Part shown: positions 34,653 through 44,130 of the stretch, piece after piece
Layout of the letters: the number at the start of each line of letters is the position of its first letter
Position numbering within the stretch: the first letter of the stretch is position 1
Origin: Actinokineospora fastidiosa
Lineage (GTDB): Bacteria; Actinomycetota; Actinomycetes; Mycobacteriales; Pseudonocardiaceae
DNA length: 64,000 bases
Direction of reading: 5' to 3'
Assembly: GCF_014648415.1 (NCBI RefSeq)
Contig: NZ_BMRB01000002.1
Span: 1,695,260 to 1,759,259 of the forward strand
Translations under genes and position numbers: made by a program
Notes under the pieces: model-generated
Databases searched by the model: none
Told to the model about the DNA's origin: nothing
Seen by the model: the letters and a program-made list of their open reading frames with translations, nothing else

Positions 34653-34682
34653 TTTATACGCGCGTGTAGATCAGCCGGTCAA
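34653..34682 (-). promoter_or_regulatory. Promoter and overlapping palindrome of the P450 gene
   Basis: On the minus strand TTGACC (34682-34677) and TATAAA (34658-34653) are 18 bp apart, a near-consensus housekeeping promoter about 35 nt before the GTG. The sequence TATACGCGCGTGTA (34655-34668 region, one mismatch per arm) overlaps the -10 element like a TetR-family operator. Confidence 0.65.
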
Positions 34683-34691
34683 CAACGGGAC

Positions 34692-35531
34692 TCACCGGAG
34701 GTCGAGGCCGAGGTCCAACGCCGGGGACGAGTGCGTGAGCGCGCCGACGGACAGGTAGTCGACGCCGGTCTCGGCGTAGGACCTGGCCACGTCGAGGGTC
34801 AGGCCGCCGGAGGCTTCCAGGCGGGTGCCCGTGCCGCGCGCCCTGCGGACCGCCTCGGCGCACTGCGCCGGGGTGAAGTTGTCCAGCAGGACCAACTCCG
34901 CGCGCTCGGCCAGGGCCTCGTCCAACTGGTCGAGGCTGTCGACCTCCACCTCGCACGGCAGGTCGGGGGCGTGGGCCCGGGCCGCCGCCAGGGCCTTGGC
35001 GACCGAGCCCGCCGCGACGACGTGGTTGTCCTTGATCAGGACCGCGTCGCCGAGGCCGAGGCGGTGGTTGACGCCGCCGCCGCATCGGACGGCGTACTTC
35101 TCCAGCAGGCGCAGGCCGGGCAGCGTCTTGCGGGAGTCGCGGACCGCCGCGCCGGTGCCCGCCAGGGCCGCCACCCAGGCCGCGGTGGCCGTGGCGATGC
35201 CGGACAGGTGGCAGACCAGGTTCAGCGCCGTCCGCTCGGCGGTCAGCAGGGCCCGCGTGCTACCGCGGACGACCAGGGCGGGCTGGCCGGGCACGGCAGG
35301 CGTGCCGTCCTCCACAGAGGACAGAACGGTCAGGTCGGGCACCACGCGCTCGAACACCGCGATGGCGACCGGGACACCCGCCAGCACGCCCGGCTTGCGG
35401 GGCGTCATCTCGGCCACGGCGACCGCGTCGGCGGGGACGGTGGCCTCCGTGGTGGCGTCGGGCCCGTAGCGCAGGTCCTCCTCCAGCGCCGTGGCGATGA
35501 CGCGCTCCATGTCGGCGCGGTCGAGGGTCAT
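34692..35531 (-). CDS. nadC: Nicotinate-nucleotide pyrophosphorylase
   Basis: Quinolinate phosphoribosyltransferase, which converts quinolinate and PRPP to nicotinate mononucleotide with CO2 loss. It is 279 aa. The conserved blocks are ALNLVCHLSGIAT, VRDSRKTLPGLRLLEKYAVRCGG, NHRLGLGDAVLIKDNHV, CEVEVDSLDQLDEAL, and LEASGGLTLD. The ATG at 35531 overlaps the nadB stop by 4 nt. It ends the nadA-nadB-nadC operon, just before the P450 promoter. Confidence 0.97.
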   Translation of the reverse strand: MTLDRADMERVIATALEEDLRYGPDATTEATVPADAVAVAEMTPRKPGVLAGVPVAIAVFERVVPDLTVLSSVEDGTPAVPGQPALVVRGSTRALLTAERTALNLVCHLSGIATATAAWVAALAGTGAAVRDSRKTLPGLRLLEKYAVRCGGGVNHRLGLGDAVLIKDNHVVAAGSVAKALAAARAHAPDLPCEVEVDSLDQLDEALAERAELVLLDNFTPAQCAEAVRRARGTGTRLEASGGLTLDVARSYAETGVDYLSVGALTHSSPALDLGLDLR

Positions 35532-37135
35532 GCGGCACCTCGCAGGGACAGCGGCCACGCCAGGACCGGCTGGCCGGACGGGGTGGTGCGGATGAACAGC
35601 CGCCGGGCGAGCTCATCGCGCGCCGGGAAGTCGGTGCGGACGTGGCAGCCGCGGGACTCGGTGCGCGCCGACGCCGAGGCGATGAGCGCGCGGGCCACCA
35701 GCGTCAGCGCCGCGTCCTCGACGAGCTCCCTCGTGGTCAGCTCGCGGTCCACAGAGGACACATCGAGCACCGAGCCGACGACGGCGAGGCCCTCGGCGTC
35801 GCGGCCGATCGCGGCGTAGCGGCTCATGACCCGCTGCAGGGAGTCCCGGGCGGCGACCGGGGCGACCGGCAGCGCGGCGTCCGTCGCGGGCCGGGCGAGC
35901 AGGCCTGCGGCGAGGTCGGCGGCGACCGCCTCGGCCGCCCGCCTGCCGACGACCAGCCCCTCCAGCAGGCTGTTGGACGCCAAGCGGTTCGCCCCGTGCA
36001 GGCCGGTGCTGGCCACCTCGCCCGCGGCGTAGAGCCCGGCCACCGGGGTGCGTCCGTCCACAGTGGCCACGACACCGCCGCAGGCGAAGTGCGCGGCGGG
36101 CGCGACCGGGATCGGCGACACCGCCGGGTCGATCCCCTCGGCGACGCACGCGGCGTGCACCGTCGGGAACCGCGCCGGGAAGGAGTCGATGCCGGTCGCG
36201 TCGAGGAACACGTGGTCGTCCACACCCCCCGGGGCGGACGCCGTGTGCCGGGTGATCGCCGCGGCGACGACGTCGCGCGGCGCGAGGTCGGCCAGCGGGT
36301 GCACGCCCGCCATCACCCGGTTCCCCAACGCGTCGACCAGCACGGCGCCCTCGCCGCGCACGGCCTCCGTCACCAGCGGGCAGCGCCCCCGCGCGCCTGC
36401 TCCGGTGTAGAGCACCGTCGGGTGGAACTGCACGAACTCGATGTCGGCCACCGGCGCCCCCGCCCGCAGCGCGAGCGCGACGCCGTCCCCCGTGGCGACC
36501 TCCGGGTTCGACGTCGCCTGGTACAGCTGCCCCAGTCCCCCCGTCGCCAGCAGCACCGCCTGCGCCCCCAGCACGCCCGGCACGCCGGAGCCGTCCAGCA
36601 CCAGCAGCCCGGCCACCGCCCCCGACGCCGTCCGCACGGCGTCGACGGCGACATGTCCCTCCAGCACGGGAACGCGCCCGTCCCGCGTCGCCGCGAGCAG
36701 CGCGCGCTCGACCTCAGCGCCCGTGGCGTCCCCGCCCGCGTGCACGACGCGGAACGCGCTGTGCCCGCCCTCGCGGGTGCGCGCCAGCCGCCCGTCCGGG
36801 CCGCTGTCGAACACCGCGCCCAGGTACATCAGCCGCGACACCGCGTCCGGGCCGTCGGCCACGATCGCGCGCACGGCGTCCTCGTCGCACAGGCCCGCGC
36901 CCGCGGTGAGCGTGTCGGCGATGTGCCGCTCCACCGAGTCGCCCGGGTCGTGCTCGCCCGGCAGGACGACGGCCACGCCGCCCTGGGCGTACCGCGTGTT
37001 GCCGTCCTCGGCCTCGGCCTTGGTGACGACCAGGACCCGCAGGCCCAGCTCCCGCGCGCGCAGCGCCGCCGTCAGCCCGGCGACGCCGGTGCCGACCACG
37101 ACGAGGTCGGCGCGGGCGGCCCAGCGGGCGGTCAC
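35528..37135 (-). CDS. nadB: L-aspartate oxidase
   Basis: FAD enzyme that oxidises aspartate to iminoaspartate for NadA. It is 535 aa. The FAD loop is [17 protein letters not shown]. The substrate and flavin blocks [41 protein letters not shown], and [26 protein letters not shown] are all in order, and a C-terminal helical domain ends the protein. The GTG at 37135 overlaps the nadA stop by 4 nt. It contains two of the CCACAG[A/T]GGAC oligomers described in the findings. Confidence 0.97.
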   Translation of the reverse strand: MTARWAARADLVVVGTGVAGLTAALRARELGLRVLVVTKAEAEDGNTRYAQGGVAVVLPGEHDPGDSVERHIADTLTAGAGLCDEDAVRAIVADGPDAVSRLMYLGAVFDSGPDGRLARTREGGHSAFRVVHAGGDATGAEVERALLAATRDGRVPVLEGHVAVDAVRTASGAVAGLLVLDGSGVPGVLGAQAVLLATGGLGQLYQATSNPEVATGDGVALALRAGAPVADIEFVQFHPTVLYTGAGARGRCPLVTEAVRGEGAVLVDALGNRVMAGVHPLADLAPRDVVAAAITRHTASAPGGVDDHVFLDATGIDSFPARFPTVHAACVAEGIDPAVSPIPVAPAAHFACGGVVATVDGRTPVAGLYAAGEVASTGLHGANRLASNSLLEGLVVGRRAAEAVAADLAAGLLARPATDAALPVAPVAARDSLQRVMSRYAAIGRDAEGLAVVGSVLDVSSVDRELTTRELVEDAALTLVARALIASASARTESRGCHVRTDFPARDELARRLFIRTTPSGQPVLAWPLSLRGAA

Positions 37136-38139
37136 TCGCCGCCGCCGGGGGTGCCGATCTCGATCATCCGCTGCACCGCGCCCCTGGCCTTGCGCGCGGT
37201 CTCGGGGTCGACGTGCACCTCGTCGGCGTTCTCCCGCAGCGCGCGCAGCACGGCGGCCGGGGTGATCATCTTCATGTACCGGCAGGACGCGCGGTCGTTG
37301 ACCGCCTGGAAGTCCACGCCCGGGGCGGCCTTGCGCAGCTGGTGCAGCATGCCGACCTCGGTGGCCACGAGCACGGTCTTGGCCTTGCTCGCCTTGGCCT
37401 GGCCCACCATGTCCCCGGTGGACAGGATCTTGACCTGCTCGCTGGGCACGATGCCCTCGCCTGCCAGGTACAGCGCGGAGGTCGCGCAGCCGCACTCGGG
37501 GTGGATGTAGAGGTCGGCGTCGGGGTTGGCGGCGGCGCGCTCGGCCAGCTCGGGGCCGTTGATGCCCGCGTGCACGTGGCACTCGCCCGCCCAGATGTGC
37601 AGGTTCTCCCGGCCGGTGACCCGCTTGACGTGCGCGCCGAGGAACTGGTCGGGCAGGAACAGCACCTCGCGGTCGGCGGGGATCGACGCGACGACGTCCA
37701 CCGCGTTCGACGACGTGCAGCAGATGTCGGTCTCGGCCTTCACCTCGGCGGTCGTGTTCACGTAGGACACGACGACCGCGCCGGGGTGCTCGGCCTTCCA
37801 GGCGCGCAGCTCGTCGGCGGTGATGGAGTCGGCGAGGGAGCAGCCCGCGCGCGCGTCCGGGATCAGGACGGTCTTGTCCGGGCTCAGGATCTTCGCGGTC
37901 TCGGCCATGAAGTGCACGCCGCAGAAGACGATCGTCGACGCCGACGAGTTCGCGGCGATGCGCGAGAGCGCCAGCGAGTCGCCGGTGTGGTCGGCGATGT
38001 CCTGGATCTCCGGCAGCTGGTAGTTGTGCGCGAGCAGCACCGCGTCGCGCTCGTCGGCGAGCCTGCGCACCTCGTCGCGCCAGGCGGCGTCCGCCACGAC
38101 CCCGCCGTAGGGGGTCAGGTCGAGCAGTTCGGCGGTCAT
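37132..38139 (-). CDS. nadA: Quinolinate synthase
   Basis: [4Fe-4S] enzyme that condenses iminoaspartate with DHAP to quinolinate. It is 335 aa from the ATG at 38139, which is preceded by GGAGG with 6-nt spacing. Longer in-frame starts would put this ribosome site inside the gene. The three cluster cysteines lie in the FCGVHF, HPECGC and RASCRYM regions. [22 protein letters not shown] and [11 protein letters not shown] are typical of the family. It heads the nad operon and is divergent from nrtR. Confidence 0.96.
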   Translation of the reverse strand: MTAELLDLTPYGGVVADAAWRDEVRRLADERDAVLLAHNYQLPEIQDIADHTGDSLALSRIAANSSASTIVFCGVHFMAETAKILSPDKTVLIPDARAGCSLADSITADELRAWKAEHPGAVVVSYVNTTAEVKAETDICCTSSNAVDVVASIPADREVLFLPDQFLGAHVKRVTGRENLHIWAGECHVHAGINGPELAERAAANPDADLYIHPECGCATSALYLAGEGIVPSEQVKILSTGDMVGQAKASKAKTVLVATEVGMLHQLRKAAPGVDFQAVNDRASCRYMKMITPAAVLRALRENADEVHVDPETARKARGAVQRMIEIGTPGGGE

Positions 38140-38176
38140 CGCGTCCTCCATCCGTTCGGCCGTTTCCGTTCCCGAG

Positions 38177-38199
38177 GTTTTCGCCTTAGGATCGAAAAC
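38177..38199. promoter_or_regulatory. Candidate NrtR operator between nadA and nrtR
   Basis: GTTTTCG-N9-CGAAAAC, a perfect 7-bp inverted repeat, lies in the 60-nt gap between divergent nadA and nrtR and ends at the base before the nrtR ATG. It is AT-rich against its surroundings. NrtR regulators usually control adjacent nad genes and respond to ADP-ribose or related NAD metabolites. The pairing of this site with NrtR is inferred from position. Confidence 0.65.
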
Positions 38200-38907
38200 A
38201 TGGCTGATGCTATCACCCCACACAGCGCGCTGGCCCACGAAGTCCTAGCCGCTGTGCTCCAGGTGAGAGAGGGATCACTGCGGGTGCTGCTCTGGGAACG
38301 CGCACGGGAGCCGCACGCGCACCGCTGGTCACTGCCGGGCGGGCGGCTCGGCGCGGACGAGGACGTGGAGTCGTCGATCCTGCGCCAGCTCGCCGAGAAG
38401 GTCGACGTGCGCCAGGTGAGCCACGTCGAGCAGCTCGCGGTCTTCAGCGCGCCGGACCGGGTGCCCGGCCCCCGGGTGCTGGCGACGGCGTTCCTCTGCC
38501 TCGTCCCCTCGCACCTCGACCCGGAACTGCCGCCCGACACCGCGTGGCACGCGATCGACGCGCTGCCCAGGACCGCGTTCGACCACGGCGCGATCGTGCT
38601 GCGGGCACGCAACCGGCTGCGCGCGAAGATGTCGTACACCAACATCGGCTTCGCGCTCGCGCCCCCGGAGTTCACGATCTCGGCGCTGCGCGAGTTGTAC
38701 TCGGCTGCTCTCGGCTATCGAGTTTCCGCCACTAACTTGCAACGCGTGCTCGCCCGCCGTGGCTTGCTGGAGCCGACCGGTCACACGACGAAACCGGGCC
38801 GCAGCGGCGGCCGACCCGCGGCGCAGTTCCGGTTCGCCGAGACAGCGATGGTGGTCACCGACCCGTTCGCCGTGCTGCGCCCGCCGTCGACCGGCAGAAC
38901 CGGCTGA
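38200..38907 (+). CDS. nrtR: NrtR-type Nudix/winged-helix regulator of NAD synthesis
   Basis: 235-aa repressor with an N-terminal Nudix-like domain (residues about 12-140) and a C-terminal winged helix ([25 protein letters not shown]). The Nudix box starts correctly (GRLGADE) but reads RQLAEKVDV where active enzymes have REUxEExGU. Two catalytic acids are thus lost, so it should bind but not hydrolyse its ligand. The ATG at 38200 directly follows the candidate operator, so the transcript may be leaderless or very short-leadered. The position beside nadABC matches Rv1593c in M. tuberculosis. Confidence 0.88.
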   Translation: MADAITPHSALAHEVLAAVLQVREGSLRVLLWERAREPHAHRWSLPGGRLGADEDVESSILRQLAEKVDVRQVSHVEQLAVFSAPDRVPGPRVLATAFLCLVPSHLDPELPPDTAWHAIDALPRTAFDHGAIVLRARNRLRAKMSYTNIGFALAPPEFTISALRELYSAALGYRVSATNLQRVLARRGLLEPTGHTTKPGRSGGRPAAQFRFAETAMVVTDPFAVLRPPSTGRTG

Positions 38908-38949
38908 ATACGGACGGCGGAGCGGTCCGCTTCGTCGTAGCGTGGTCGC

Positions 38950-39630
38950 GTGCCCGAGTCGCTACCGCTGTTCCCCCTGCAGGCGGTCCTGCTGCCGGGA
39001 GCGAGCCTGCCGCTGCACATCTTCGAGCCGCGCTACCGCCAGCTGACCGTCGACCTGGTCACCGGCGCGGTCCCCGGCCGCGAGTTCGGCGTGGTGGCGA
39101 TGCGCCCGGCCAACGACCACGAGGTCACCGACGTGTCCCAGCTGCGCGAGATCGGCTGCACGGCGGCCCTGCGCCAGGCCAAGCGCCTCCCCGACGGCCG
39201 CTACGACATCATCACCACCGGCGGGCGCCGGTTCCGGCTGCTGGACCTGGACGCCAAGAGCGCGCCCTACCTGGTCGGGACGGTCGAGTGGCTGCCGGAC
39301 TCGGCGCTGCCGGACAGCGCCCCCGGCTCGGTGGCCGCCCTCGCCGACGCCGCCCGAGCCGCCCACCGCCGCTACTGCGAGGCCGCCTGGCAGGACGACG
39401 ACTGGTCCGAACCCGACCCCGACCTCGACGTCTGCGCACTGGCCCACGTGATCGCCGCGGACTGCCTGCTCACCCTGGAGGACCGCCAACACCTGCTGGA
39501 GGAAACCCGCCCCGTCCACCGCCTACGCCAGGTGGTGCGCCTCCTCAACCGCGAAACCGGCCTCCTCACCCGCCTGCGCGCCGTGCCCGCCCCGCCATCG
39601 GAGTTCACCACCCCGATCAGCCTGAACTAG
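38950..39630 (+). CDS. Lon N-terminal (substrate-binding) domain protein
   Basis: 226-aa stand-alone protein with the PUA-like Lon-N domain. PLFPLQAVLLPGASLPLHIFEPRYRQL opens it, and GREFGVVAM and a GRYDIITTGGRRFRLLDLD block follow. A helical second half (residues about 125-226) is also typical. It lacks the AAA+ and protease parts of Lon. The role of such proteins is not settled, and protein-quality control or substrate recognition is assumed. The GTG at 38950 is 42 nt after nrtR on the same strand, so the two may be co-transcribed. Confidence 0.85.
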   Translation: MPESLPLFPLQAVLLPGASLPLHIFEPRYRQLTVDLVTGAVPGREFGVVAMRPANDHEVTDVSQLREIGCTAALRQAKRLPDGRYDIITTGGRRFRLLDLDAKSAPYLVGTVEWLPDSALPDSAPGSVAALADAARAAHRRYCEAAWQDDDWSEPDPDLDVCALAHVIAADCLLTLEDRQHLLEETRPVHRLRQVVRLLNRETGLLTRLRAVPAPPSEFTTPISLN

Positions 39631-39671
39631 CGCGAACCCTCGATCGACGCGCCTACCTGCGGGGCGGAACG

Positions 39672-39880
39672 AGCCGAGACGGCGGCCGGGACCGGGGCAG
39701 CTGGACCGCCCGACCCCCGCAGGCACCGCGAAGGCAGCGGAGGCGGCAACCGGGATCAGGCTGCCCGCCAGCTGAACCAACAACAGCCACGCCGACCGTC
39801 GCTAGCCGAGTCGGCAGCAGAGATAGCCGAGACTGCGGTTGCCCACCAGCTGACCAGCCCCCGCCCGACCTCCGCAACCA
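39672..39880. repeat. Degenerate duplicated segments between convergent genes
   Basis: The 258-nt gap 39631-39888 holds no gene. Two segments starting AGCCGAGAC at 39672 and about 39826 align over about 50 nt through a CAGCTG core to GCCCGACC, and a third partial copy with GCCCGCCAGCTGA lies near 39763. This looks like decayed repeats. Confidence 0.45.
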
Positions 39881-39888
39881 CCGGAGAG

Positions 39889-40476
39889 CTAGCCCAAGCG
39901 GCGGCCGAGGTCCGGGTGGCCGTTCCAGGCGGCGGCCAGGCTGTAGGCGAGGGCGGTGCCCAGGGGCCAGGCCACGATCACCCACGGCGACTCCAGCCGG
40001 GGGGCCAGCGCGATCACGTCGCCGACCTGGGGGGCCGAGGTGATCGCGAAGCGGGACTGGGCCCAGGCCAGGCCGACCTGGGTGGCCAGCCAGGCCGCCA
40101 GCGCGGAGCCGCCGGTGGCCGCCAGGAGGACCACCGGGCCGCGGCGCTCCCGCAGCAGCCAGACCGCGGACCCGGTCACCAGGCCTGCGGCCAGGGTGAG
40201 CAGCAGGAACAGCACCAGGTCCTCGAACCGGTGGTAGCTCTCAGCCCGCAGCGGCACGTACTTGCCGCCGTCGACCACCGCGGAGAGCTGCTCGGGGGCC
40301 AGCCGCGACCACAGCCAGCCGATCGCCATGCCGAACAGCGCCACCGTCGACAGCACGGAGACCGCCGGGAGCAGATCGCGCTTCACCACGACGCGGGGGC
40401 GTTGCGGGGCAGGCCAGGGCAGGTAGGCCGGGGCGATCTCCGCCCGGGCGTGGCCCACATCCCGCTGCTGCGTCAC
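39889..40476 (-). CDS. DUF2567-like membrane protein downstream of bioB
   Basis: 195-aa membrane protein. It has about four hydrophobic helices (LLPAVSVLSTVALFGMAIGWLW, DLVLFLLLTLAAGLVTG, GPVVLLAATGGSALAAWLA and WVIVAWPLGTALAYSLAAAW). Between helices 1 and 2 lies an exposed segment with YVPLRAESYHRFED. Position after bioB and bsaP matches Rv1591 of M. tuberculosis, a DUF2567 protein of unknown function. The GTG at 40476 is used. The gap to bsaP is 50 nt. Confidence 0.7.
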   Translation of the reverse strand: MTQQRDVGHARAEIAPAYLPWPAPQRPRVVVKRDLLPAVSVLSTVALFGMAIGWLWSRLAPEQLSAVVDGGKYVPLRAESYHRFEDLVLFLLLTLAAGLVTGSAVWLLRERRGPVVLLAATGGSALAAWLATQVGLAWAQSRFAITSAPQVGDVIALAPRLESPWVIVAWPLGTALAYSLAAAWNGHPDLGRRLG

Positions 40477-40526
40477 GAAACCTCCGCACCCGTGGAAAGA
40501 GAAGTCAACGGTGCGAAGCGTAGTGC

Positions 40527-40730
40527 CTACGCCGTGGGATGCAGGTCAGCCCCGCTGGACAGCTCGCCGTGCCTGCTGCACCGGGCCGTCCACCCCACGG
40601 GCGTCACCTGGACGACCATGCGGCGGGCGCACTCGGCGCAGAAGCGGGGCGGCTCCAGGGCGGTGCGGGGGCTGTCGCAGCCGGTGTGCCCGCCCTCGGC
40701 CACCGGATTCCCGCAGTGCACGCAGAACAC
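40527..40730 (-). CDS. bsaP: Biotin synthase auxiliary protein BsaP
   Basis: 67-aa Cys-rich protein too short for many ORF callers. It reads VFCVHCGNPVAEGGHTGC, then LEPPRFCAECARRMVVQV, then GWTARCSRHGEL. The CxxC pairs suggest a bound metal or Fe-S cluster. It matches the Rv1590-type protein, described in recent literature as an accessory factor needed for actinobacterial BioB turnover (recalled, not checked). GTG 40730 lies 2 nt beyond the bioB stop at 40733-40735. The bioB-bsaP-membrane protein order is the same as in mycobacteria. Confidence 0.85.
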   Translation of the reverse strand: MFCVHCGNPVAEGGHTGCDSPRTALEPPRFCAECARRMVVQVTPVGWTARCSRHGELSSGADLHPTA

Positions 40731-40732
40731 GG

Positions 40733-41755
40733 CTACAGGCTCTCGCTCAGCGCCTTGATCGGCATCTTCAGGTCGCTCAGCATGTCGAGGTCGCGCTGCG
40801 CGGGCCTGCCGAGGTTGGTCAGGTAGTTGCCCACGATGATCGCGTTGACGCCGCCCAGCATGCCCTGCTCCGCGCCGAGGTCGCCCAGGGTCAGCTCCCG
40901 GCCGCCCGCGAAGCGCAGCATCGTGCGGGGCAGGGCCAGCCGGAACGCAGCGACCACGCGCAGGGCGTCGCGGCCCTCGATCGGCTCGTAGTCGGCGTAC
41001 GGGGTGCCCGGCTGCGGGATGAGGAAGTTCATCGGGACCTCGTCCGGCTCCAGCTCGGCGAGCTGGACGGCGAACTCGGCGCGCTGCTCGTCGGTCTCGC
41101 CCATGCCGATGATGCCGCCGGAGCAGACCTCCATGCCCGCGTCGCGCACCATGCGCAGGGTGTCCCAGCGCTCCTCCCAGGTGTGCGTGGTGACGACCTG
41201 GGGGAAGTGCGAGCGGGCGGTCTCCAGGTTGTGGTTGTAGCGGTGCACGCCCATCGCGACCAGCTCGTCGACCTGCTCCTGGGTGAGCATGCCCAGCGAG
41301 CAGGCGATCTGGATGTCGTTGCCGGACTCGCGGATGGCCTTGATGCCCTCGCGGACCTGGGAGAGCAGGCGGGCGTCGGGGCCGCGCACCGCGGCGACGA
41401 TGCAGAACTCGGTCGCGCCCGTGGCGCGGGTCTGCTCGGCGGCCTTGACCAGGCCGGGGATGTCCAGCCACGCCGAGCGCACCGGGGTGGGGAAGCGGCC
41501 GGACTGCGAGCAGAAGTGGCAGTCCTCGGGGCAGCCGCCGGTCTTGAGCGAGATGATCCCCTCGACCTCGACCTCCGGGCCGCACCACTTCATGCGGACC
41601 TCGTGGGCCAGGCCCAGCAGCTCCTCCATGCGCTCGTCCGGCAGGCGCAGCACCTGGAGCACCTGGGCCTCGTCCAGCCCGACCCCGCGCTCCAGCACCT
41701 GCTCGCGGGCCACGACGAGCACGTCGGTGGTCGTGCGCTCGGCGGCTGCCGTCAC
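40733..41755 (-). CDS. bioB: Biotin synthase
   Basis: Radical SAM enzyme that inserts sulfur into dethiobiotin. It is 340 aa. The [4Fe-4S] motif is [11 protein letters not shown], and the [2Fe-2S] site residues are in [21 protein letters not shown] and [13 protein letters not shown]. An Arg in the MLRFAGGRE block completes it. The start is GTG 41755, since AAGGAGGA lies 5 nt before it. An in-frame upstream start at 41806 has no such site. It depends on dethiobiotin from BioD (41834-42550), 78 nt upstream on the same strand. Confidence 0.97.
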   Translation of the reverse strand: MTAAAERTTTDVLVVAREQVLERGVGLDEAQVLQVLRLPDERMEELLGLAHEVRMKWCGPEVEVEGIISLKTGGCPEDCHFCSQSGRFPTPVRSAWLDIPGLVKAAEQTRATGATEFCIVAAVRGPDARLLSQVREGIKAIRESGNDIQIACSLGMLTQEQVDELVAMGVHRYNHNLETARSHFPQVVTTHTWEERWDTLRMVRDAGMEVCSGGIIGMGETDEQRAEFAVQLAELEPDEVPMNFLIPQPGTPYADYEPIEGRDALRVVAAFRLALPRTMLRFAGGRELTLGDLGAEQGMLGGVNAIIVGNYLTNLGRPAQRDLDMLSDLKMPIKALSESL

Positions 41756-41833
41756 GGTGGTCCTCCTTGATCCGGCTACGGCGTTCGACGGGTCAGTCTG
41801 CCGCATTCCGCTGACACCGACGCGCGATGTTTC

Positions 41834-42550
41834 TCACGCCGGATAGCGGCCCGCGAACTCCTTCGGGTCGAACTCCCCGCCCAGCGCAGGCGCCAGCGCG
41901 CGGCGCGCGACCAGGGCGAACTCGGCGGCGGGCAGCTCCCCCGCGCCCTCGGGCACGGCCCCGGCCAGCGGCGCGTTCGCCACGGACGGCAGGTCGTCGA
42001 GGTTGCAGCGGGAGGCCAGGTCCGGGTCGGCGGGCCAGGACCCGATGACCACGCCCGCGCAGGCGACGCCGCGCGTGCGCAGCGCCTCACCGGTCAGCGC
42101 GGCGGCGTTGAGCGTGCCGAGGCCCGCGCTCGCGACGACCAGCACGGGGGCGCCCAGCGACCAGGCGACGTCGGCCAGCGTGCCGCCGTCGGGGTCCAGC
42201 CGCACCAGCAGCCCGCCCGCGCCCTCGACGAGCACCAGGTCATGGGTGGCGGTCAGCTCGCCGACGGCGGAGGCGACCTCGGAGGGCCGCACCGGCGGCA
42301 TCCCGACGCGGCGCGCGGCGGTGTCCGGGGCCAGCGGGTCGGGGAAGCGGCGCAGCTCGACGCCGGTGATCTCGCCCGCGAGCGCGCGGACCACGTCCAC
42401 GTCGCCCGGCTCGTCCGTGGACACCCCGGTCTGGGCGGGTTTGAGCACCGCGACCCGCCTGCCAGCCGCCACCGCGATGGCGGCGACGGCTGCGGTCACG
42501 ACGGTCTTGCCGACACCGGTCCCGGTCCCGCTGATCACCAGCACACTCAC
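41834..42550 (-). CDS. bioD: Dethiobiotin synthetase
   Basis: ATP-dependent closure of the ureido ring from DAPA and CO2. It is 238 aa. The P-loop is [16 protein letters not shown], with the catalytic Lys in [10 protein letters not shown] and the second nucleotide block [13 protein letters not shown]. The GTG at 42550 gives the usual N-terminus, while an upstream in-frame start at 42574 adds nonconserved residues. bioF, which normally lies between bioA and bioD, is absent here. A glutaredoxin gene on the opposite strand occupies that place. Confidence 0.96.
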   Translation of the reverse strand: MSVLVISGTGTGVGKTVVTAAVAAIAVAAGRRVAVLKPAQTGVSTDEPGDVDVVRALAGEITGVELRRFPDPLAPDTAARRVGMPPVRPSEVASAVGELTATHDLVLVEGAGGLLVRLDPDGGTLADVAWSLGAPVLVVASAGLGTLNAAALTGEALRTRGVACAGVVIGSWPADPDLASRCNLDDLPSVANAPLAGAVPEGAGELPAAEFALVARRALAPALGGEFDPKEFAGRYPA

Positions 42551-42620
42551 GTCAGGACAGGCTAGACCTGGCAATTGGTATGGACCTAAACAGGGCGGCG
42601 CGACGGCTAGGGTCTCGTCC

Positions 42621-42857
42621 GTGGAGAACGTGATCGTCTACGGCGCGGACTGGTGCGGCGACTGCCGCCGGGCCAAGGCCTGGCTGCGCCGCGCCGGTGT
42701 CGGGTTCACCGAGATCGACGTGGAGCACGACGAGCGGGCCCGTGCCGAGGCCGTCGACCTCGCCGGTGGCCGCAAGAACATCCCCGTGGTGGTGCTGCCC
42801 GGCGGCGCGGTGCTGGTCGAGCCCACGAACACCGAGCTGGAGCGCGCGCTCGGCTAG
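42621..42857 (+). CDS. Glutaredoxin-like / mycoredoxin-type protein
   Basis: 78-aa thioredoxin-fold protein with the redox motif WCGDCRRAK at residues 11-19, and the TIPV-like cis-Pro motif as NIPVVV. Length and pattern match actinobacterial glutaredoxin-family proteins that reduce mycothiol mixed disulfides, but the CGDC sequence differs from the common CPYC or CGYC. The GTG at 42621 starts the protein. It is divergent from bioD, 70 nt away, and its stop overlaps the convergent bioA stop by 4 nt. Confidence 0.82.
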   Translation: MENVIVYGADWCGDCRRAKAWLRRAGVGFTEIDVEHDERARAEAVDLAGGRKNIPVVVLPGGAVLVEPTNTELERALG

Positions 42858-44119
42858 GCGGCGGCCGCCGCGAGGACCCCGGCGGCGATCGCGGCCACGT
42901 CCTCGGTGGTGCTGACGAACGGCGGCATGGTGTAGATCAGGTCGCGGAACGGGCGCAGCCAGACGCCAGCGTCCACGGCGGCCCTGGTCGCCGCGGCCAT
43001 GTCGACCGGGCGGTCGAGCTGCACGACGCCGATCGCGCCCAGCACCCGGACGTCGCGGACGCCGGGCAGGTCGCGGGCGGGCTTGAGGCCCGTGGCCAGC
43101 TCGGCCTCGATGCGCTTGACCGTGCCCTGCCAGTCGCCCGCGAGCAGCAGGTCGATGGACGCCGACGCGACCGCCGTCGCCAGCGGGTTGCCCATGAACG
43201 TCGGGCCGTGGGCGAGCACGGGCAGCTCGCCCCGGGAGATGCCGTCGGCGATCCTCGGCGTGCACAGGGTGGCGGCGAGGCTGAGGTAACCGCCGGTCAG
43301 CGACTTGCCCAGGCACATCACGTCCGGGCTGACGCCCGCGTGGTCGGCGGCGAACAGCGCGCCGGTGCGGCCGAAGCCGGTGGCGATCTCGTCGAAGACC
43401 AGCAGGACGTCGTGGGCGAGGGTGAGCTCGCGCAGGACGTGCAGGTAGCGGGGGTCGTGGAAGCGCATGCCGCCCGCGCCCTGCACGACCGGCTCGACGA
43501 TCACGGCCGCGAGCTCGTCGGCGTGCTCCTCGATGACGGCGGCGAGGTGGGCGACGTAGTCGTGGTCGAACTCGGCTGGTGGGGCGTCGGCGAAGACCTG
43601 GACCGGCAGGACGCCGCGCCACAGCGAGTGCATGCCGCCGTCGGGGTCGCAGACGCTCATCGGCTGGAAGGTGTCGCCGTGGTAGCCGCCGCGCCAGGTC
43701 AGCAGCCGGGACTTGGCCGGTCGGTCGACCGAGCGCCAGTACTGCAGGCACATCTTGACCGCGACCTCGACCGAGACCGAGCCGGAGTCGCAGAGGAAGA
43801 CGTGCTGCAGCGGGTCCGGGGTGATCTCGACGAGCTTGGTGGCCAGCCGGACGGCGGGCTCGTGGGTGAGGCCGCCGAACATGACGTGGCTCATCCGGCC
43901 GAGCTGGTCGGTGACGGCGGCGTCGAGCACGGGGTTGCGGTAGCCGTGGATGGCCGCCCACCAGGAGGACATGCCGTCGACCAGCTCGCGGCCGTCGGCC
44001 AGCGTCAGCCGCACGCCGCTCGCCTCGCGGACGATCAGCGGGTCCTGCGTGCCCGGCATGGGCGAGTACGGGTGCCAGACGTGCGCGCGGTCGGCGGCCA
44101 GCAGCTCATCGGGGCTCAC
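42854..44119 (-). CDS. bioA: Adenosylmethionine-8-amino-7-oxononanoate aminotransferase
   Basis: PLP transaminase that uses SAM to convert KAPA to DAPA. It is 421 aa. The substrate and PLP residues are visible in [53 protein letters not shown] and the Lys in [15 protein letters not shown]. The GTG at 44119 is used, as the longer frame upstream reads the neighbouring gene on the wrong frame. It precedes bioD on the same strand, with the glutaredoxin gene inserted in the opposite direction. Confidence 0.96.
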   Translation of the reverse strand: MSPDELLAADRAHVWHPYSPMPGTQDPLIVREASGVRLTLADGRELVDGMSSWWAAIHGYRNPVLDAAVTDQLGRMSHVMFGGLTHEPAVRLATKLVEITPDPLQHVFLCDSGSVSVEVAVKMCLQYWRSVDRPAKSRLLTWRGGYHGDTFQPMSVCDPDGGMHSLWRGVLPVQVFADAPPAEFDHDYVAHLAAVIEEHADELAAVIVEPVVQGAGGMRFHDPRYLHVLRELTLAHDVLLVFDEIATGFGRTGALFAADHAGVSPDVMCLGKSLTGGYLSLAATLCTPRIADGISRGELPVLAHGPTFMGNPLATAVASASIDLLLAGDWQGTVKRIEAELATGLKPARDLPGVRDVRVLGAIGVVQLDRPVDMAAATRAAVDAGVWLRPFRDLIYTMPPFVSTTEDVAAIAAGVLAAAAA

Positions 44120-44130
44120 GGGCGCCGAGG

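Noticed and set aside
40477-41833. Riboswitch or BirA-type operator at the biotin genes
   Set aside because: The gaps are short and contain no known conserved element. Only a strong ribosome site before bioB is clear.
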